From: Chondrosia reniformis
Lineage: Eukaryota > Porifera > Demospongiae > Chondrillida > Chondrillidae
Length of the DNA: 64,000 nt
Reading direction: 5' to 3'
Assembly (NCBI GenBank): GCA_947172415.1
Contig: OX359189.1
Span: forward strand, 8,632,501-8,696,500
Both the position numbers and the translations under genes were made by a program. How positions within the stretch are numbered: the stretch's first letter is position 1; each line of letters begins with the position of its first letter. The notes below the pieces were generated by a model, which saw only the letters and a program-made list of their open reading frames with translations, ran no database searches and was not told the DNA's origin. Below, piece by piece: positions 61,501-64,000 of the stretch.

Positions 61501-63080
61501 GAAGGTCACCTTTACATTTTACAAACGGAACTATATACATTATCACATATTGTCAGATACACATGTGAGATGAAGGTCACTTATTCCTGAAAATAGGTTT
61601 AATAAAGCACATTACAATTAAGGTATGGTAATTACACAAATAGGAACTGTCACATATTAACACACTATACTACACTGATATACAGTCTGTCAGGCTTCTA
61701 AACACAGTGTATATTATTAGATGTCAGTATTAACATTAAGGTATGAAACATATTACAGTGAAGGTGAGTGAGGAGGAGGACACCGGATAGGCTCAGGAAA
61801 ACATTACTTATACAAGAAGATAGGTATGAACAAAACAAGACATGACGGAAGAGCTCAATTGTTTTACTGATTGTTCAAGAATTGCCACTGTTTATGCAGG
61901 TGACTAGCTAAGAAAGGAAATATTATGCACATTGTTATAGTTCAATGTATAACCTGTCAATTAGAGATGTGTGCTAGTGGATAGTACAACATACACAAGT
62001 AAATAAAAAACATTTACAAAAATGATGTTAGAAATAGGAATGGTAGTGTTCACTAATACATCTACAAAAAGTATCGAAACAAGACAGTGATTATATGATA
62101 AGGCTAATCATACAGAAGTTGCATGTATACTGAAATTTAAGTAACTTGACCATACACTTCTGTGTTTGGGCGCACTAAACTGAAGTAGGAATGGTGCGCC
62201 CAAACACAGAAGTGTATGGTTAAGTTACTTAAATTTCAGTATATATGCAACTTCTGTATGATTAGTCTTATCATATAATCAGTGTCTTGTTTCGATACTT
62301 TTTGCAGATGTATTAGTGAACACTGCCATTCCTACTTCTAACATCATTTTGTAGATGCTTAAAAGTTCCTAGCAGAATGTAAAACACTTGTAAGTGCAAT
62401 AATTTAAAGAAATGCATTTCAATTTTCATATTGCATAGTATGTGCCAATCTGTAAGCTAAGCAGTTCCAGGAGTCAGAAAGTACTTACCAGGAGGGTCTA
62501 GAAACACTTTATTACTATTGGTTGTAGTGAGTGTTCTTCTATTAAATGTGTAGCATTGATATGAAATATTCTCATTTCCAAACTCTTCTTTTATGAGAGT
62601 AATCATTAGAGTAGCAGTAGTTGCATTATCATCACTATTATGAGAAGTTAACGTAGGATCCAATCCAGTTCCATTTCTCTCCCATCCAACAAAAGTATCT
62701 CCATCACGTACAGGGTAGGTACAAGTTAACTTGTAGGTTTGACCAAAACAAGGAGGACTTGATGGAGCAGTGAGTGTAACAGTAGCTTTGCCTGTAAAAT
62801 GTATCAAAACTTTTAATAAATAAAATTGAGTACAGTGCTATGCAAAATCAAACTTTGGTTTCCTTGAATACCATGTACTTATATACATATAAACTTAAAA
62901 TTTCAAACAGAGTACATACGTATATACAATGTCACATGTTTAATACATCCATAATTTTTTAGCTTCGCCCGAAGGTGCCGATGAAGACCACATAATGACA
63001 TATGTTTAAATATGTAATTTGTAATCTTACCTGGTTGCAACACAGACAAAATGAGGCAAATGGTAACTGCAAAGTATAAT
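55517..63080 (-). CDS. Gene G: Ig-FN3-Ig-transmembrane receptor with canonical ITIM
   Basis: Exons in matching phase: leader 63031-63080 (LYFAVTICLILSVLQP), Ig 62489-62791 (CFGQTYKLTC, GWERNG, ISYQCYTF), FN3 56883-57152 (YCNWAKSN, GLSPQTTYNISI), Ig-like 56518-56808 (VKLMCQHHNR, TLWIHDD, VEIKCAMELRNG), membrane 56067-56227 (GLIIGIAVVVLIVIVTTVLI then YYKKCYQ), 55882-55917, and tail 55517-55627. About 407 residues without the ATG exon, which I did not find. The tail has LNYADL, a textbook ITIM, and VEYATT 22 residues later, close to an ITIM. Inhibitory signalling through SH2 phosphatases is the likely role by analogy with vertebrate receptors. The 5.3-kb intron between Ig1 and FN3 is homologous to the gene B intron, which is the main argument for both long joins. 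Confidence 0.75.
58340..60680. repeat. Gene G intron segment, paralogous to 15300-18800
   Basis: Same order of sequence blocks as in the gene B intron but without the 521-bp TIR insertion (empty TA site near 60150). No exon seen. Confidence 0.85.
61100..61800. repeat. Further copy of the B/G intron sub-repeat
   Basis: Contains the ACTTACTCTTAAATAACCAA and CAGTCTGTCAGGCTTCTA blocks a second time within the same intron, partly rearranged (the block with CCTAAATTGAATCCC lies between). Confidence 0.75.
62018..62352. repeat. Long hairpin, about 158-bp arms, near-perfect
   Basis: Left arm 62018-62176 and right arm 62194-62352, a 17-base loop, and the inner core GTTTGGGCGCAC. It starts 137 bp downstream of the first Ig exon of gene G, so the pre-mRNA would fold into a long duplex beside a splice donor. 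Confidence 0.9.
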
Positions 63081-63842
63081 CTACAGAAGGATAGAAATAG
63101 ATAGACATAAACTATGACTGATGTTACTGATTTTCAGCAATCACAAGTAACCACAAAGTGACCTGTCTCAAACTATATACTCTGATCAGGTAGGGACTTA
63201 TAACTGTATTGTAATATATACTATACACCTACGTAGATGAGATATCATTTGCACATACGTATGTATGTACATACGAGTTTTACAAAAAGCAAAAATCTAT
63301 TTGTTACTCCCCAAATGTTTAAGTTTGTAAACTGCTGATTCATCATTTTGTTGATATTTAAAATTGCTGGCAGAGTGAACTACAACATGCCGACAGACTG
63401 ATATTTCCTCCTACAAATGGCTACACATGCCAAGTATGCAGTCTGTTTTGACTACACTAACACCCTAATCTCAGTTAAGCTTTACTGCATTTACTAGTTT
63501 AGAAATTTGTGTAGCATAACACCGTTTTATGAAGAAGTACAAGTAAACTGAAAGTGAAGAGCTTCTATTACCTTGAACCTTGAAAATTAACAGTTGTACT
63601 CCTTTTAATAGAATATTCATTACAAAGTAGCATAAAAGTTGTAAATCCTAGAAAATGTTTATCTGTGTAACATGTGTACATCTTAGGTAGTAACATCCAT
63701 ATAGGTATGATAGGAGTAGTACCCGAGACTGCACCAAACATAATCTAGCCTATGATATCTAACTACACAGCACAAAGCGGGCTTCTATTAGAACATATGT
63801 AGTCCACAAGTTTAGGGTAAGATACCACTATATACATGATAA
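63081..63842. repeat. Upstream region of gene G, homologous to 25540-26290 and 32140-32830
   Basis: Upstream flank of the leader exon, present three times in the window. It should hold the missing ATG exon and promoter, but no candidate is conserved with good splice sites in all three copies. Confidence 0.7.
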
Positions 63843-64000
63843 GTAGTGGTTTACAGTGGTGATATACTGTATATATTGTAGCGGTTCACAGTGGTGATAT
63901 GCTGTATTTATTGTAGTGGTTCACAGTGGTGATATACTGTATGTATTGTAGTGGTTCACAGTGGTGATATACTGTATATATTGTAGTGGTTCACAGTGGT
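63843..64000. repeat. 35-bp tandem repeat, at least 4.5 units, running off the right edge
   Basis: Units begin GTAGTGGTTCACAGTGGTGA with few changes. The homologous place at 26291 has two units. Confidence 0.95.

Noticed and set aside
62940-63000. Another copy of the hammerhead-like motif (GCCGATGAAGACCA)
   Set aside because: The stem partner and GAAA are missing, so only a fragment of the repeat remains.

Overview
This is eukaryotic, intron-rich, AT-rich DNA. The small phase-1 Ig and fibronectin-III exons, compact introns, tyrosine-motif receptor tails, dense TACGTA-type palindromes and many small terminal-inverted-repeat transposons fit an early-branching animal. A demosponge such as Amphimedon is my best guess, by inference only. 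No bacterial operon, rRNA or tRNA gene was recognised.

Layout. (1) 0-5 kb: the 5' end of an Ig receptor running off the left edge (gene C), an intronless GNAT acetyltransferase, and a broken copy of gene C. (2) 5.7-8.3 kb: gene A, an FN3-Ig-FN3-TM receptor with two transmembrane exons and an ITIM-like tail. (3) 9.9-25.5 kb: gene B, FN3-Ig-TM with ITIM and ITSM-like motifs, probably starting with a signal-peptide exon and an Ig exon at 25 kb. Its long intron is full of mobile elements and giant palindromes. (4) 25.5-36.5 kb: tandemly duplicated, mostly non-coding DNA with receptor fragments and a weak FN3/TM gene candidate (H). (5) 37-44 kb: a head-to-head pair, gene E (minus, small cysteine-containing membrane protein) and gene D (plus, Ig-TM with an NPxY tail), followed by gene F (minus, FN3-Ig-TM). 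(6) 46-53.6 kb: a second copy of this E-D-F block (E2, D2, F2). E2 is cut just before its transmembrane exon. (7) 55.5-63.1 kb: gene G, signal peptide-Ig-FN3-Ig-TM with a canonical ITIM, whose long intron is homologous to that of gene B. The window ends in a 35-bp tandem repeat.

The receptor exons fit together by reading-frame phase. Ectodomain exons are phase 1-1 with consensus splice sites, which is my main support for the gene models. The window looks like a rapidly duplicating cluster of cell-surface Ig/FN3 receptors with SH2- or PTB-docking tyrosines. A recognition or paired-receptor role (self/non-self, immunity or adhesion) is an inference. Genes A and B share a two-tyrosine tail module, YAD[L/I]DH...NP...Yxx[V/I], with exactly 24 residues between the tyrosines.
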